In this document: positions 7,413-15,104 of the stretch, in pieces | Position numbering within the stretch: position 1 is the stretch's first letter | How the letters are laid out: every line of letters begins with the position of its first letter | Assembly (NCBI GenBank): GCA_031287585.1 | Contig: JAITST010000487.1 | Coordinates: 1 to 22,907 of the forward strand | Source of the DNA: Planctomycetaceae bacterium | Lineage (GTDB): Bacteria > Planctomycetota > Planctomycetia > Pirellulales > Thermoguttaceae | Direction: 5' to 3' | DNA: 22,907 bases | The notes under the pieces: generated by a model | Told to the model about the DNA's origin: nothing | Seen by the model: only the letters and a program-made list of their open reading frames with translations | Databases searched by the model: none | Position numbers and translations under genes: made by a program

Positions 7413-7442
7413 TATATTTGACGGCTCGCGCTGTCAAATATA
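7413..7442. promoter_or_regulatory. Long inverted repeat (13-bp arms, 4-base loop)
   Basis: TATATTTGACGGC (7413-7425) pairs with GCTGTCAAATATA (7430-7442) around TCGC, with one G-T pair. It is the strongest structure in the 354-base gap between 7247 and 7602. It lacks an immediate T-run in either direction (GCGGGCAAATGGTTTTT follows), so it may be an operator or a terminator for the upstream gene. The rest of the gap (7248-7601) holds no gene; it contains a short CACG-rich stretch near 7349-7365. Confidence 0.45.
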
Positions 7443-7601
7443 GCGGGCAAATGGTTTTTAATGCAAGACATTGGCAAACTTTGATGTTTTTTTGCTGTAT
7501 TATACGTTTGGCGTATTTATTGCGATAAATGCCACAGTGCTTCGTGAATGTGTAGTTCAGAAGTGTTTGCAAAAAATTTCCAGAATATGAAAGGAATACG
7601 T

Positions 7602-8702
7602 ATGAAGGTCTTGTTTGATGTTAAAATAGGGGGGGGGCGGTTTGCGTTGAGATGTGACGCTTTCACTCTTGTTGAACTATTGGTGGTTATAGCGATCATT
7701 GGTGTTTTAATCTCACTTCTACTGCCGGCAGTTCAATCTGCCCGTGAAGCCGCGCGGCGAATGCAATGTACCAATAATCAAAAACAAATCGGGCTTGCTA
7801 TTCAGAACTATCACGATACCCAAAACTCTCTGCCCGCGGCGATAAATTTTACTGCACCACGCCCTAATCCGGTGAGTACTGCCGATGCAGGTGCTGCTCT
7901 TCCCTATTGGGATTGGACAAGTTCTGTCTCGCCGTTTATGGAACTTCAAGCAATATTTGATGTCTTTGATTACCGCTCAAACTCCCTTGAAAAAGTTGTG
8001 TTGGACATCAAAAACGCGACGACTCAAGGAAACATTTGGTATGAAACGGCTAAACGGGTTGTTCCCGCGTTCAAATGCCCCTCCGATGATGGTTACGACA
8101 CGAATGCTATTCGTGATTTCGGCGGCGGTACCGCGTTACTAAACAAAACGAAAACCCCACTCGGAACCGCGAATTATGTTCTCAGTCAAGGGATGGGTTA
8201 CGCAACACTGAACTGGAACTACTCGCCGTTTTATAACAGTAACGTTGGTTATGGTTTACCGCCTCGTGGAGCATTTTACTTTAACTCATGGCTTAACTTG
8301 AGCAGTATCACAGACGGAACCAGTAATACTTTTGCCGCCGGAGAGCGGGACACGAAACACGAAGCAACTGTTTGGCTGGGCGGCGGTTCTGCTGACGACA
8401 ATACCTGGGGCGGAACCCGCGCGATTGGAAGAACACATAAAGATTTGAACCTGGCAGTTGTTAATAACAGTACTGGACAAGTAACCACAGCCAACGGAAT
8501 GAAGGGATTCTCCAGCCGTCATTCGGGCGGTGCAGTCTTTGTTTACCTAGACGGTTCCGTTCACTTCATTTCAGAAACAATCAACAGTGTTACAGATTCC
8601 ACCGTTTGGGAAGGTGGTAAAGAACTCAAAAACATTGAAAAACTCGGCGTTTATCAGTTACTATCAATCCGAAACGATGGGCGGACAGTTTCTCTGCCGT
8701 AA
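7602..8702 (+). CDS. DUF1559 pseudopilin-like protein with prepilin N-terminus
   Basis: 366 residues. The prepilin-type methylation/cleavage signal AFTLVELLVVIAIIGVLI (about residues 24-41) is followed by LLPAVQSAREAARRMQC and QIGLAIQNYHD, hallmarks of the DUF1559 family, which is greatly expanded in planctomycetes. The C-terminus has the family's typical HSGGAVFVYLDGSVHFISE block near residue 320. It is probably exported by a type II/IV-pilus-like route and cleaved before the Phe. The start at 7602 was chosen because AAAGGA lies 6 bases upstream; earlier ATGs at 7548 and 7587 are in frame but lack such a site. A run of nine G bases at 7629-7637 falls in codons 10-12. First gene of a three-gene set with the sulfatase and lipoprotein. 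Confidence 0.93.
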   Translation: MKVLFDVKIGGGRFALRCDAFTLVELLVVIAIIGVLISLLLPAVQSAREAARRMQCTNNQKQIGLAIQNYHDTQNSLPAAINFTAPRPNPVSTADAGAALPYWDWTSSVSPFMELQAIFDVFDYRSNSLEKVVLDIKNATTQGNIWYETAKRVVPAFKCPSDDGYDTNAIRDFGGGTALLNKTKTPLGTANYVLSQGMGYATLNWNYSPFYNSNVGYGLPPRGAFYFNSWLNLSSITDGTSNTFAAGERDTKHEATVWLGGGSADDNTWGGTRAIGRTHKDLNLAVVNNSTGQVTTANGMKGFSSRHSGGAVFVYLDGSVHFISETINSVTDSTVWEGGKELKNIEKLGVYQLLSIRNDGRTVSLP

Positions 8703-8741
8703 ATAAAAACGGTAATTCGATTTTCACTTCAACTTAAAATT

Positions 8742-10085
8742 ATGAAAACCAAAATTTTGATTATCACGATTTGCATTGCATTTACGGCGATGCTGACGAG
8801 TTTGACAGAAGCGCAGGAATCCAAACATAAAAACAAGCCAAACATTATTTTTGTACTGGCTGATGACCTTGCACGGGCGGACATCGGTGCTTACGGTCAA
8901 ACTAAAATCAAAACGCCAGTGCTTGACCGTATTGCCAAAGAAGGTGTTCGGTTTTCGCAAGGTTACAGTGGTACAAGCGTTTGTGCTCCGTCTCGCGCGT
9001 GCTTGTTGACAGGACTGCATACAGGACACTGCCCAATTCGTGCTAATAGGGAAGTACAACCGGAAGGTCAAAAACCACTTCCAGATGGAACATATACCGT
9101 CGCTAAACTTCTCAAAGAAAATGGTTACGCAACTTTATGTTCAGGTAAATGGGGATTGGGAATGTTTGATACGACCGGTAGTCCGCTCAAAATGGGATTC
9201 GACAATTTTTATGGTTACAACTGCCAACGGCACGCTCATTCGTATTTTCCAACATATCTCTACGAAAACGATAAACGAATTGAGTTGGACGGAAAAACGT
9301 ATTCGCAGGATATTATCATACAAAATACTCTCCAATGGATACGTCAACACAAAGATGAACCGTTTTTCCTTTTCTATGCCGCAACGTTGCCGCACGGTAA
9401 TTATGAAATTGACGACTTGGATATTTATAAAAACGAAACCGATTGGAATGAACGTCAGAAAACTTACGCCGCAATGATAACTCGTCTTGATACACAGGTC
9501 GGGCAAATTCTTGATGTTCTCAAAGAATTGAATCTGGACGAAGATACGATTCTTTTCTTTGCGGGTGATAACGGTTCGTCATTTGCCCCTAATACGCCAA
9601 TCTCGAAACTTTTCAATTCTCAAGGTGGTTTGCGTGATTATAAACGTTCTCTTTACGAAGGCGGATTACGTCAGGCATTTATGGCGAGGTGGCCTAAACA
9701 TATTGCTTCCGGTACAGTAAATGATACACCGATAGCGTTTTGGGATATTCTTCCGACTGCTGCCGAACTAGTCGGCGGTAAAATACCTGACGGTGTTTCG
9801 ACTGACGGTGTTTCCATTTTACCGTCGCTTCTCGGTGGTAAAGTACCACAGCGTGATACTTTCTATTGGGAACTACACGAAGGAAAATCAATTCAAGCCG
9901 CCCGATGGAAAGACTGGAAGTTTGTTAAGAACGGTAAGAATGCCCCGATAGAGTTATACGACTTGAAAACTGACATTGGCGAATCGAAAGATTTGGCAAA
10001 CGAACACCCTGATGTTGTCAAAATCGGCGAAGACTTGTTGCGGACATTACGTACCGATACGCCGGATTGGACTCTTAAAGATTAA
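8742..10085 (+). CDS. Exported sulfatase, arylsulfatase type
   Basis: 447 residues. A signal peptide (about 1-24, KILIITICIAFTAMLTSLTE) directs export. The catalytic domain begins PNIIFVLADD, with the metal-binding Asp41/Asp42. The sulfatase signature CAPSRACLLTG (Cys81 to Gly91) has the C-x-P-S-R form, where Cys becomes formylglycine, so a maturase must exist elsewhere. SGKWGLG and FFAGDNGSS supply further active-site Lys and metal-binding Asp/Asn. Its length is normal for the family. It hydrolyses sulfate esters, probably on sulfated polysaccharides; the substrate cannot be read from sequence. It lies 39 bases after the DUF1559 gene and 22 bases before the lipoprotein, so the three are likely co-transcribed. 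Confidence 0.95.
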   Translation: MKTKILIITICIAFTAMLTSLTEAQESKHKNKPNIIFVLADDLARADIGAYGQTKIKTPVLDRIAKEGVRFSQGYSGTSVCAPSRACLLTGLHTGHCPIRANREVQPEGQKPLPDGTYTVAKLLKENGYATLCSGKWGLGMFDTTGSPLKMGFDNFYGYNCQRHAHSYFPTYLYENDKRIELDGKTYSQDIIIQNTLQWIRQHKDEPFFLFYAATLPHGNYEIDDLDIYKNETDWNERQKTYAAMITRLDTQVGQILDVLKELNLDEDTILFFAGDNGSSFAPNTPISKLFNSQGGLRDYKRSLYEGGLRQAFMARWPKHIASGTVNDTPIAFWDILPTAAELVGGKIPDGVSTDGVSILPSLLGGKVPQRDTFYWELHEGKSIQAARWKDWKFVKNGKNAPIELYDLKTDIGESKDLANEHPDVVKIGEDLLRTLRTDTPDWTLKD

Positions 10086-10107
10086 CCATTAAACAACCTA
10101 TTCAAAT

Positions 10108-10509
10108 ATGTTTTTACGCAAAAGTATTTTGTTGTTCCTTGCCGTCCTTTGTTTATCGTTTGCCAGTTGCGACAAGGGACCCAATACGGCTTCGGTTTAC
10201 GGTGTCGTTACTGTTGACGGCCAACCGCATCCGGATGTTGAAATCGTTTTCACACCGAAAGACGGACAGCGTCCATCGGTAGGATACACAAATGGAACAG
10301 GTGCATATACGTTACGTTTTACGCAAGACAAATACGGCTGTATTCCCGGTTCTCATGTCGTGAGAATAAATGCGTACCGTGACCCTGAAAACGACCAATC
10401 TCAATATCTACCGGCAAAGTATAACAAAGAAGCGACCGAGAATCCAGAATTGAACCTTGAAATCAAAAAAGGGAAGCAAAAGTTAGACTTCGATGTCAAA
10501 CTCAAATAG
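10108..10509 (+). CDS. Small lipoprotein with carboxypeptidase-regulatory-like fold
   Basis: 133 residues. The N-terminus (KSILLFLAVLCLSFASC) is a lipoprotein signal with the lipidated Cys at 21. The mature part starts with ASVYGVVTVDGQPHPDVEIVF and later has a GAYTLRF turn and a PGSHVVRINAYRD strand. This is the pattern of small beta-sandwich (carboxypeptidase-regulatory / transthyretin-like) proteins that very often follow DUF1559 genes in planctomycetes. Probably anchored to a membrane facing the periplasm; exact function unknown. Last gene of the plus-strand set before a bidirectional terminator. Confidence 0.88.
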   Translation: MFLRKSILLFLAVLCLSFASCDKGPNTASVYGVVTVDGQPHPDVEIVFTPKDGQRPSVGYTNGTGAYTLRFTQDKYGCIPGSHVVRINAYRDPENDQSQYLPAKYNKEATENPELNLEIKKGKQKLDFDVKLK

Positions 10510-10543
10510 GTTGTTCGGAAACTGGTTTTCCATTGTTTAATAC

Positions 10544-10581
10544 ACCGAACACGGTTGAAATTTGCTTGTGTCGTGTTCGGT
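10544..10581. terminator. Bidirectional terminator between convergent genes
   Basis: ACCGAACACG (10544-10553) and CGTGTTCGGT (10572-10581) are exact inverted repeats with an 18-base loop. They lie in the 86-base gap between the convergent lipoprotein and BON-domain genes. T-runs are poor in both directions, so termination strength is uncertain. Confidence 0.55.
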
Positions 10582-10595
10582 ATAGTACGAAATAA

Positions 10596-11531
10596 TCATC
10601 TATCCAACTTCAATTCAACCGGTAACGGACGCTTGGTTGGGTCGTTTGAGATTACGTTTATTTTGTTGATAACCCGTTTTACGTTCGGGTCGTTCAGCAG
10701 CACTTGACCTGCCGCTATACGGCTTGATTCGGTTGCTACTACGCCTTCTACCGTCACGTCCGTCCCGTTAATTGTCACCTTTACCGGCGACAACCAGTGA
10801 ATCGCCCCACTGCCCGATAGTACTGATGTCAGCCGCTCTTCGGCTGCACGGATACGTCGCGGGTCGTTTGGTTGAGGCGGTTGCTGGAACGGTTGCGGCT
10901 GAACTTGTTGCTGCGGTTGAATCGAATCCGAACTTAACGCTGTTACGTTTGCCATCGCTGATGTTGTTGGCTGCATCGAATTTGGTTGACCGATACCGGT
11001 GTTGTTCGTTCGGGCGTTACCGCCTGTCGGCTGTCCGGCTGGCGCAACTTTGTTGAAGTTCGGGTCACGAAACCATTGTTGAGGCGGCGTGTTATCGGTG
11101 TCGGGACGTTGAATCCGCTCCGTCGATGTTGCCGCTGGTGTTGTTGGTATGTCAAGATAATTTTGCGGACGGCGTAACGGTATAAACTGCGAACCGCCGC
11201 TAGCACCCGCAAGCGGAATGTTCACCTCCGGTTGTGGCGGTAACGTCGCGCTCGCCGTTATCGGTTGGAACGGAGCGGGCGATTTCCTGATGACCGGTGT
11301 ACCGAACAAATTGCCCGGTCGCGATTCGTCCAGACCAATCGCGTGACCGTATTTACCGAAACGGAATCCGCTACCCATCAACTCCTGCTGTTTGTAAACA
11401 CGCTCCATCGCGTCCATAATGGAGGACGGCGCATCTTCAATCGGCGGTGCGGCAATCTCGTCAGTCTGCAACGCGAATAACGTTTGTGATAACGTTAGAC
11501 AAACAATGTATAGTGTTAAAATGTTTTTCAT
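10596..11531 (-). CDS. Exported protein with C-terminal BON-like domain
   Basis: 311 residues. A signal peptide (about 1-20, MKNILTLYIVCLTLSQTLFA) is followed by a long low-complexity linker rich in Pro, Gln, Thr and Asn (about 85-215, including a QPQQQVQPQPFQQPPQP stretch). The C-terminal 90 residues (RIRAAEERLTSVL, VKVTINGTDVTVEGVV, RIAAGQVLLNDPNVKRVIN) fit a BON domain, a small membrane- or ligand-associated fold known from OsmY. The middle appears disordered. The start has GAGG about 10 bases upstream. It lies 45 bases after the NPCBM gene, as the last gene of the minus-strand operon. Domain call is from visible pattern; role in the envelope is inference. Confidence 0.85.
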   Translation of the reverse strand: MKNILTLYIVCLTLSQTLFALQTDEIAAPPIEDAPSSIMDAMERVYKQQELMGSGFRFGKYGHAIGLDESRPGNLFGTPVIRKSPAPFQPITASATLPPQPEVNIPLAGASGGSQFIPLRRPQNYLDIPTTPAATSTERIQRPDTDNTPPQQWFRDPNFNKVAPAGQPTGGNARTNNTGIGQPNSMQPTTSAMANVTALSSDSIQPQQQVQPQPFQQPPQPNDPRRIRAAEERLTSVLSGSGAIHWLSPVKVTINGTDVTVEGVVATESSRIAAGQVLLNDPNVKRVINKINVISNDPTKRPLPVELKLDR

Positions 11532-11576
11532 AATTTTGCCTCGTTTCTGTCTTCGTAGTGAAAATCGCGGTTAATA

Positions 11577-13019
11577 TCATTGTAACAACCGCATCGCTCC
11601 CATCACCGCTCTGCACGATGAACCGTTTGCGAAATCTACACTTATCACCAACTTCCTAACGCCGTTCAACTCCAGCCGCAACTCCGTTGCCAGTTCGTCG
11701 CCCGACAACACTTGTTCAAACAGCGTTGCGCCGTCGCCCGCTATCGACAACTTCGCGCGCGAGTTCGGACGGTCAGCGTCGTCAATTCCCGCGATTCCCC
11801 GCAACCGAACAACCGTCTCCGGTAATTCATACGTCAACGTCGTTTTACCTGACAACCGCAAACAATTATCGTAAACTACCCCGTCGAGTTGAACCGTGCC
11901 GCCGACTTCGTTACCCGACAAACTATTGTTCAACAAGCCGCTCGCCAGACCGTCCGCCAGTTTCGCGTTATCAAAACGCGGTGATGTAAGTTGCATAAAA
12001 AGTTGTTTCGGAGTTTTTTCGTCGGTTGCGTTCGTCGATTCGTTCCAATCGAACGACAACTTCCGAACAACCGTGACCGGCTTCAACGCGGTTAGCGGGA
12101 TAACGTTTGCCTGCGGGAAAACAATACTCTCGCACACGTTCGGCGATAACTCGCCCGACCAGTTCGCTACGCCTTGCCACAGCAGTTTATCGTTCTCAAA
12201 CTTCAACTCCGACACAACGTAACGGTTTCCGGCAACGTCGGTCACCACCGCGAGTTCGGGACGTTGAGTAGCGGACGTGCGGCGATAAATCAGTCCCGAA
12301 ACTTTCGCTCGCGGCACGGGCATCTGTTCGCCGTCGGTCTCGAACACGATACGTTCACGTGTCGCCTCGCGTATGATTCCGTTGAACGCGTCAAGTGAGC
12401 CGGCGCGTGTAACGATGAGACGGTCATCAACAGTCTGCGTGCGGAGGAACGTTTGCCATTCCGGTGTGAGAACTTTTTCGATATCGAATTTCGGAGTGTT
12501 TGCCGGTGCAGTAACCCCCGTCATAATCAATGCCGCAATTTCGGACAACGGAACGGAATTAGGCGTAGTTTTGCCGAACAATGTGAACGAAGCGTCGGGA
12601 CCTCTTGCGACGTATTCGGTAACAAAAACACGACTGCCGTCGGTTAGGAACAAAAGCGAAATGTCCGCGTTGTTCGCGTTCGCATCGACTTTTCGAACCG
12701 TGTCCGGCGGTATGTAACGTGAAGAGGGAAGCGGTCTGCCGTCCACATGAAAAATTATGGCGGGCGGTTGTTCGGAAGTTTGCGGTGTCGCACCAACCGA
12801 GCCAAACGGTGTCAACGACTTAATCGACGCGAGATTCTCCTTGCGTAACGATTGACTGCCGCTGGCTGTTTTCAAGGTGACTTCGTCGTCAGAAAGTTTT
12901 TCCAAACTGCCAACGATTTTGTGACCCTCAACGTCCGTAACTTCAAACGTAACCGAATCAGCAAAACCAACCGATACGGCAAATACGATGGCGATAAATA
13001 TTGTTATGAAATTTGTCAT
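11577..13019 (-). CDS. Exported protein with C-terminal NPCBM domain
   Basis: 480 residues. The start at 13019 gives a clean signal peptide (MTNFITIFIAIVFAVSVGFA). A longer frame begins at 13094 and overlaps the previous gene by ATGA, but it would add 25 residues before the signal peptide and run through a hairpin, so it is rejected. Residues about 20-65 look like a small beta-barrel repeat; a similar block recurs further in, around residues 185-230. The last 110 residues (GTVQLDGVVYDNCLRLSGKT, YELPETVVRLRGIAGIDD, KLVISVDFANGSS) match NPCBM, a putative carbohydrate-binding module usually found on glycoside-active exported proteins. Probably binds polysaccharide outside the cytoplasm. Second gene of the isomerase - NPCBM - BON operon. 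Confidence 0.88.
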   Translation of the reverse strand: MTNFITIFIAIVFAVSVGFADSVTFEVTDVEGHKIVGSLEKLSDDEVTLKTASGSQSLRKENLASIKSLTPFGSVGATPQTSEQPPAIIFHVDGRPLPSSRYIPPDTVRKVDANANNADISLLFLTDGSRVFVTEYVARGPDASFTLFGKTTPNSVPLSEIAALIMTGVTAPANTPKFDIEKVLTPEWQTFLRTQTVDDRLIVTRAGSLDAFNGIIREATRERIVFETDGEQMPVPRAKVSGLIYRRTSATQRPELAVVTDVAGNRYVVSELKFENDKLLWQGVANWSGELSPNVCESIVFPQANVIPLTALKPVTVVRKLSFDWNESTNATDEKTPKQLFMQLTSPRFDNAKLADGLASGLLNNSLSGNEVGGTVQLDGVVYDNCLRLSGKTTLTYELPETVVRLRGIAGIDDADRPNSRAKLSIAGDGATLFEQVLSGDELATELRLELNGVRKLVISVDFANGSSCRAVMGAMRLLQ

Positions 13020-13044
13020 TTGATTTAATGGATTGGATTGCTCA

Positions 13045-13070
13045 ACACCGTCGGTTGAAGCCGACGGTGT
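13045..13070. promoter_or_regulatory. Perfect 10-bp hairpin in the leader of the NPCBM gene
   Basis: ACACCGTCGG (13045-13054) and CCGACGGTGT (13061-13070) pair perfectly around a six-base loop. It lies between the isomerase stop (13091) and the NPCBM start (13019). With no T-run it may be an RNA processing or attenuation site rather than a terminator. It also supports the choice of start at 13019. Confidence 0.5.
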
Positions 13071-13090
13071 GCGATACGGCGTTTCAAACA

Positions 13091-14077
13091 TCACTTGTTT
13101 TTCCCGATAAAATCATCCAAAAAATTTGAGTATTTTTTCAAATCATATCTTCCTTCTTCGACCGCTACATACCCGTTGAAGTGAGTAACTTCATCAAGCA
13201 TCTTGCGTACAAGTTTCCAGTCGGCACTCGCCTTGTCAACTTCGCACCAATCGCCTTTGCCGCCGCCGAGTTTGTTCTGTACGTCGGTAACATTGTAACC
13301 TTTAATGTGCAACTTCAACACGTTCGTACTCAACAATTTGAGGTACTCCTCGACACGTGCGTAACGAATATGGTTTCCCAAGTCGAAATACGCACCAACC
13401 CACGGATTGTTGAACGACGCGACGAAGGCAGCATAAAACGACGGTGTTACCCAAAGATTATTCCAAACGTTTTCAAGCCCGATTCTTACGCCCTCGTAAG
13501 CCGCGACTGGAATCAATTCCTCAACGGCGGTGATTGACGATTCAGTCGCGTTGTCGTGGGCTTTGATGTAGTCTGCAAATTTGGCGTTGTCGAAGTCACC
13601 GAGCGTTTTGATACGTAGAGTTTTCGGGTCGAAGTCAATGTCGAACTCCCAAGGTTGCGGCATCGAACCGCCAATCCGACACGGCACAAGCAAGACTGTA
13701 TCAGCCCCAAGCGCGGCGGCAACACGTAACGATTTCTTTGTTTCTTCAAGAGTCGCGTCACGTTTATCCGGTTCATTGAAAGAAGCCCAACCGCGCATAA
13801 CAGATGAAACCCGTAATCCGTGTTTCTCAACTGTCGCCCGAATAGCGTGTGCCTCGTCAATACTAATGTTCCACTTAGTAACTTCAATGCCGTCATAACC
13901 AAGTTCTTTAAGTGAAACGCAAAGTTCGTCAGTAGGAGTAGCGACAAGATACGACTTATAAATACGATTCTTATAAACCGGAGCAACCTCGTCAGCCCAA
14001 CTAACAACAGCCCCCAACCCATAAACAGAAGCCGCGCCAACAGCCCCAGCCCGCAAAAATTCACGACGTGAAATCAT
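13091..14077 (-). CDS. Tat-exported sugar-phosphate isomerase/epimerase-like protein
   Basis: 328 residues. The N-terminus MISRREFLRAGAVGAASVYG is a twin-arginine signal (SRREFL), so the protein is exported folded. The rest is a xylose-isomerase-like TIM barrel. Typical metal-ligand strands can be seen in order: IGLENVWNNLW (Glu), YFDLGNH (Asp), LKLHIKGYN (His) and VAVEEGRY (Glu). Other members of this family act on sugars such as inosose, hydroxypyruvate or 3-keto sugars; which one applies here is unknown. The gene has GAAAGG about 10 bases before its ATG and a good upstream promoter. First gene of a minus-strand operon with the NPCBM and BON proteins. Confidence 0.92.
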   Translation of the reverse strand: MISRREFLRAGAVGAASVYGLGAVVSWADEVAPVYKNRIYKSYLVATPTDELCVSLKELGYDGIEVTKWNISIDEAHAIRATVEKHGLRVSSVMRGWASFNEPDKRDATLEETKKSLRVAAALGADTVLLVPCRIGGSMPQPWEFDIDFDPKTLRIKTLGDFDNAKFADYIKAHDNATESSITAVEELIPVAAYEGVRIGLENVWNNLWVTPSFYAAFVASFNNPWVGAYFDLGNHIRYARVEEYLKLLSTNVLKLHIKGYNVTDVQNKLGGGKGDWCEVDKASADWKLVRKMLDEVTHFNGYVAVEEGRYDLKKYSNFLDDFIGKNK

Positions 14078-14134
14078 AGTAGTAAACCTTTCAATAGTTG
14101 TAAGTTTGTAAGGTAAAAGCGAAAACGTGCAGCT

Positions 14135-14163
14135 ATTGTAAACCTAATTGCGTGATAATTCAA
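14135..14163 (-). promoter_or_regulatory. Predicted sigma70-type promoter of the isomerase operon
   Basis: On the minus strand TTGAAT (plus 14158-14163) is followed after 17 bases by TACAAT (plus 14135-14140). Transcription would start near 14128, about 50 bases before the ATG at 14077. It begins right after the bioB stop codon. Confidence 0.5.
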
Positions 14164-14179
14164 GTCGCGTCAAACGGTA

Positions 14180-15082
14180 TCACCTTATTTCAAGTCCGTT
14201 ATTCCGTATTGTTTGGATGTCTGTTTCCGCTGTTATACCGTAGGTTGTCAGGTAGTTTCCTGTCATTAACGCGTCGGCACCGGCACGAAATAGTTCGTAT
14301 AATTTTTTGCCGAATACTTTTGGGCGACCGCCGCAGATTCTTACTGCCGCGTTCGGTACCGTTATTCGGAACAACGCAACTATCCGCAGACACTCTTCCG
14401 CGTCTAGCGTCGGGCGGTTTTGGAGCGGGGTGCCGGTTATGGCGTTCAGGAAGTTTATTGGAATCGAATCGACTTCCAGTTTTTGTAACGTCAACGCTAA
14501 CTGTAACCGGTCATCCCACGTTTCGCCGATTCCGAACAAACCACCGCTGCAAACTTCAAGTCCGACCAACTTTACCCGTTCGATTGTCGCGAGACGGTCG
14601 CACCAGCGTTGCGTCGTACAAATCGACGGATAAAACCGCTCCGATGTTTCCAAGTTGTGATGATAACGTTTGAACCCCGCCGCCTTCAATCGTTCTAGTG
14701 ACTCGCGTTTTAACTGACCGAGCGACGCACAACAAACCTGTTTCGCACCGACGGTTGCCAGCACCGACGAGGCGGCGTTCGCGATTACTTCGACATCGTC
14801 ATCTGTCGTACTGCAACCGCTCGCGACCCAGCCGACACGCGACACGCCGGTATCCCACAACGCCTGTGTTTCGCGTATCAAATTCTCACTGCTAATAAGC
14901 GGGAACTCCGGCGAGTCGGTATTATAATGTCCGCTCTGCGCACAGAAACGACAGTCCATCGGACACCGCCCGCTCTTGATATTCACAATCGAACAGAGTT
15001 CAATCAAGTTAGCGGAACGAGCGGTACTAATTCGTCGGGCTTCATCCAGTAATTCGGTCAGTGGTGCTTTTGCAAAATCCAT
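14180..15082 (-). CDS. bioB: Biotin synthase, variant with altered auxiliary-cluster ligands
   Basis: 300 residues. A radical-SAM enzyme that inserts sulfur into dethiobiotin. The SAM-binding iron-sulfur motif is C40-x3-C44-x2-C47 (GRCPMDCRFCAQS). Other BioB blocks include YHHNLETS, LEVCSGGLFGIGETW, PINFLN and YLTTYG. Compared from memory with E. coli BioB, the second-cluster ligand positions read Gly84 in place of Cys97, Cys118 for Cys128, Cys178 for Cys188 and Arg248 for Arg260, with an additional Cys250 in VRICGGR. This Gly/extra-Cys pattern is common in BioB of anaerobes. The start at 15082 places the family N-terminus normally, slightly shorter than E. coli. It lies 22 bases after the AlbA_2 gene on the same strand. 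No other biotin genes are in the window. Confidence 0.95.
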   Translation of the reverse strand: MDFAKAPLTELLDEARRISTARSANLIELCSIVNIKSGRCPMDCRFCAQSGHYNTDSPEFPLISSENLIRETQALWDTGVSRVGWVASGCSTTDDDVEVIANAASSVLATVGAKQVCCASLGQLKRESLERLKAAGFKRYHHNLETSERFYPSICTTQRWCDRLATIERVKLVGLEVCSGGLFGIGETWDDRLQLALTLQKLEVDSIPINFLNAITGTPLQNRPTLDAEECLRIVALFRITVPNAAVRICGGRPKVFGKKLYELFRAGADALMTGNYLTTYGITAETDIQTIRNNGLEIR

Positions 15083-15104
15083 GTTGGTAAAATTTTGGTT
15101 TGGT

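Noticed and set aside
7248..7547. tRNA gene suggested by GGATAGTTCAACCGT near 7378
   Set aside because: No matching acceptor, anticodon or D-stem could be folded around it.
13020..13094. N-terminal extension of the NPCBM protein from 13094
   Set aside because: It would precede a clean signal peptide and pass through a perfect hairpin; the overlap with the previous stop is likely fortuitous.
13513..14064. Minus-strand frame of 183 codons inside the isomerase gene
   Set aside because: Shadow of the Tat isomerase-like gene in another frame, with Leu/Arg-rich nonsense composition.
14152..14673. Plus-strand frame of 173 codons opposite bioB
   Set aside because: Antisense shadow of a confidently identified gene.
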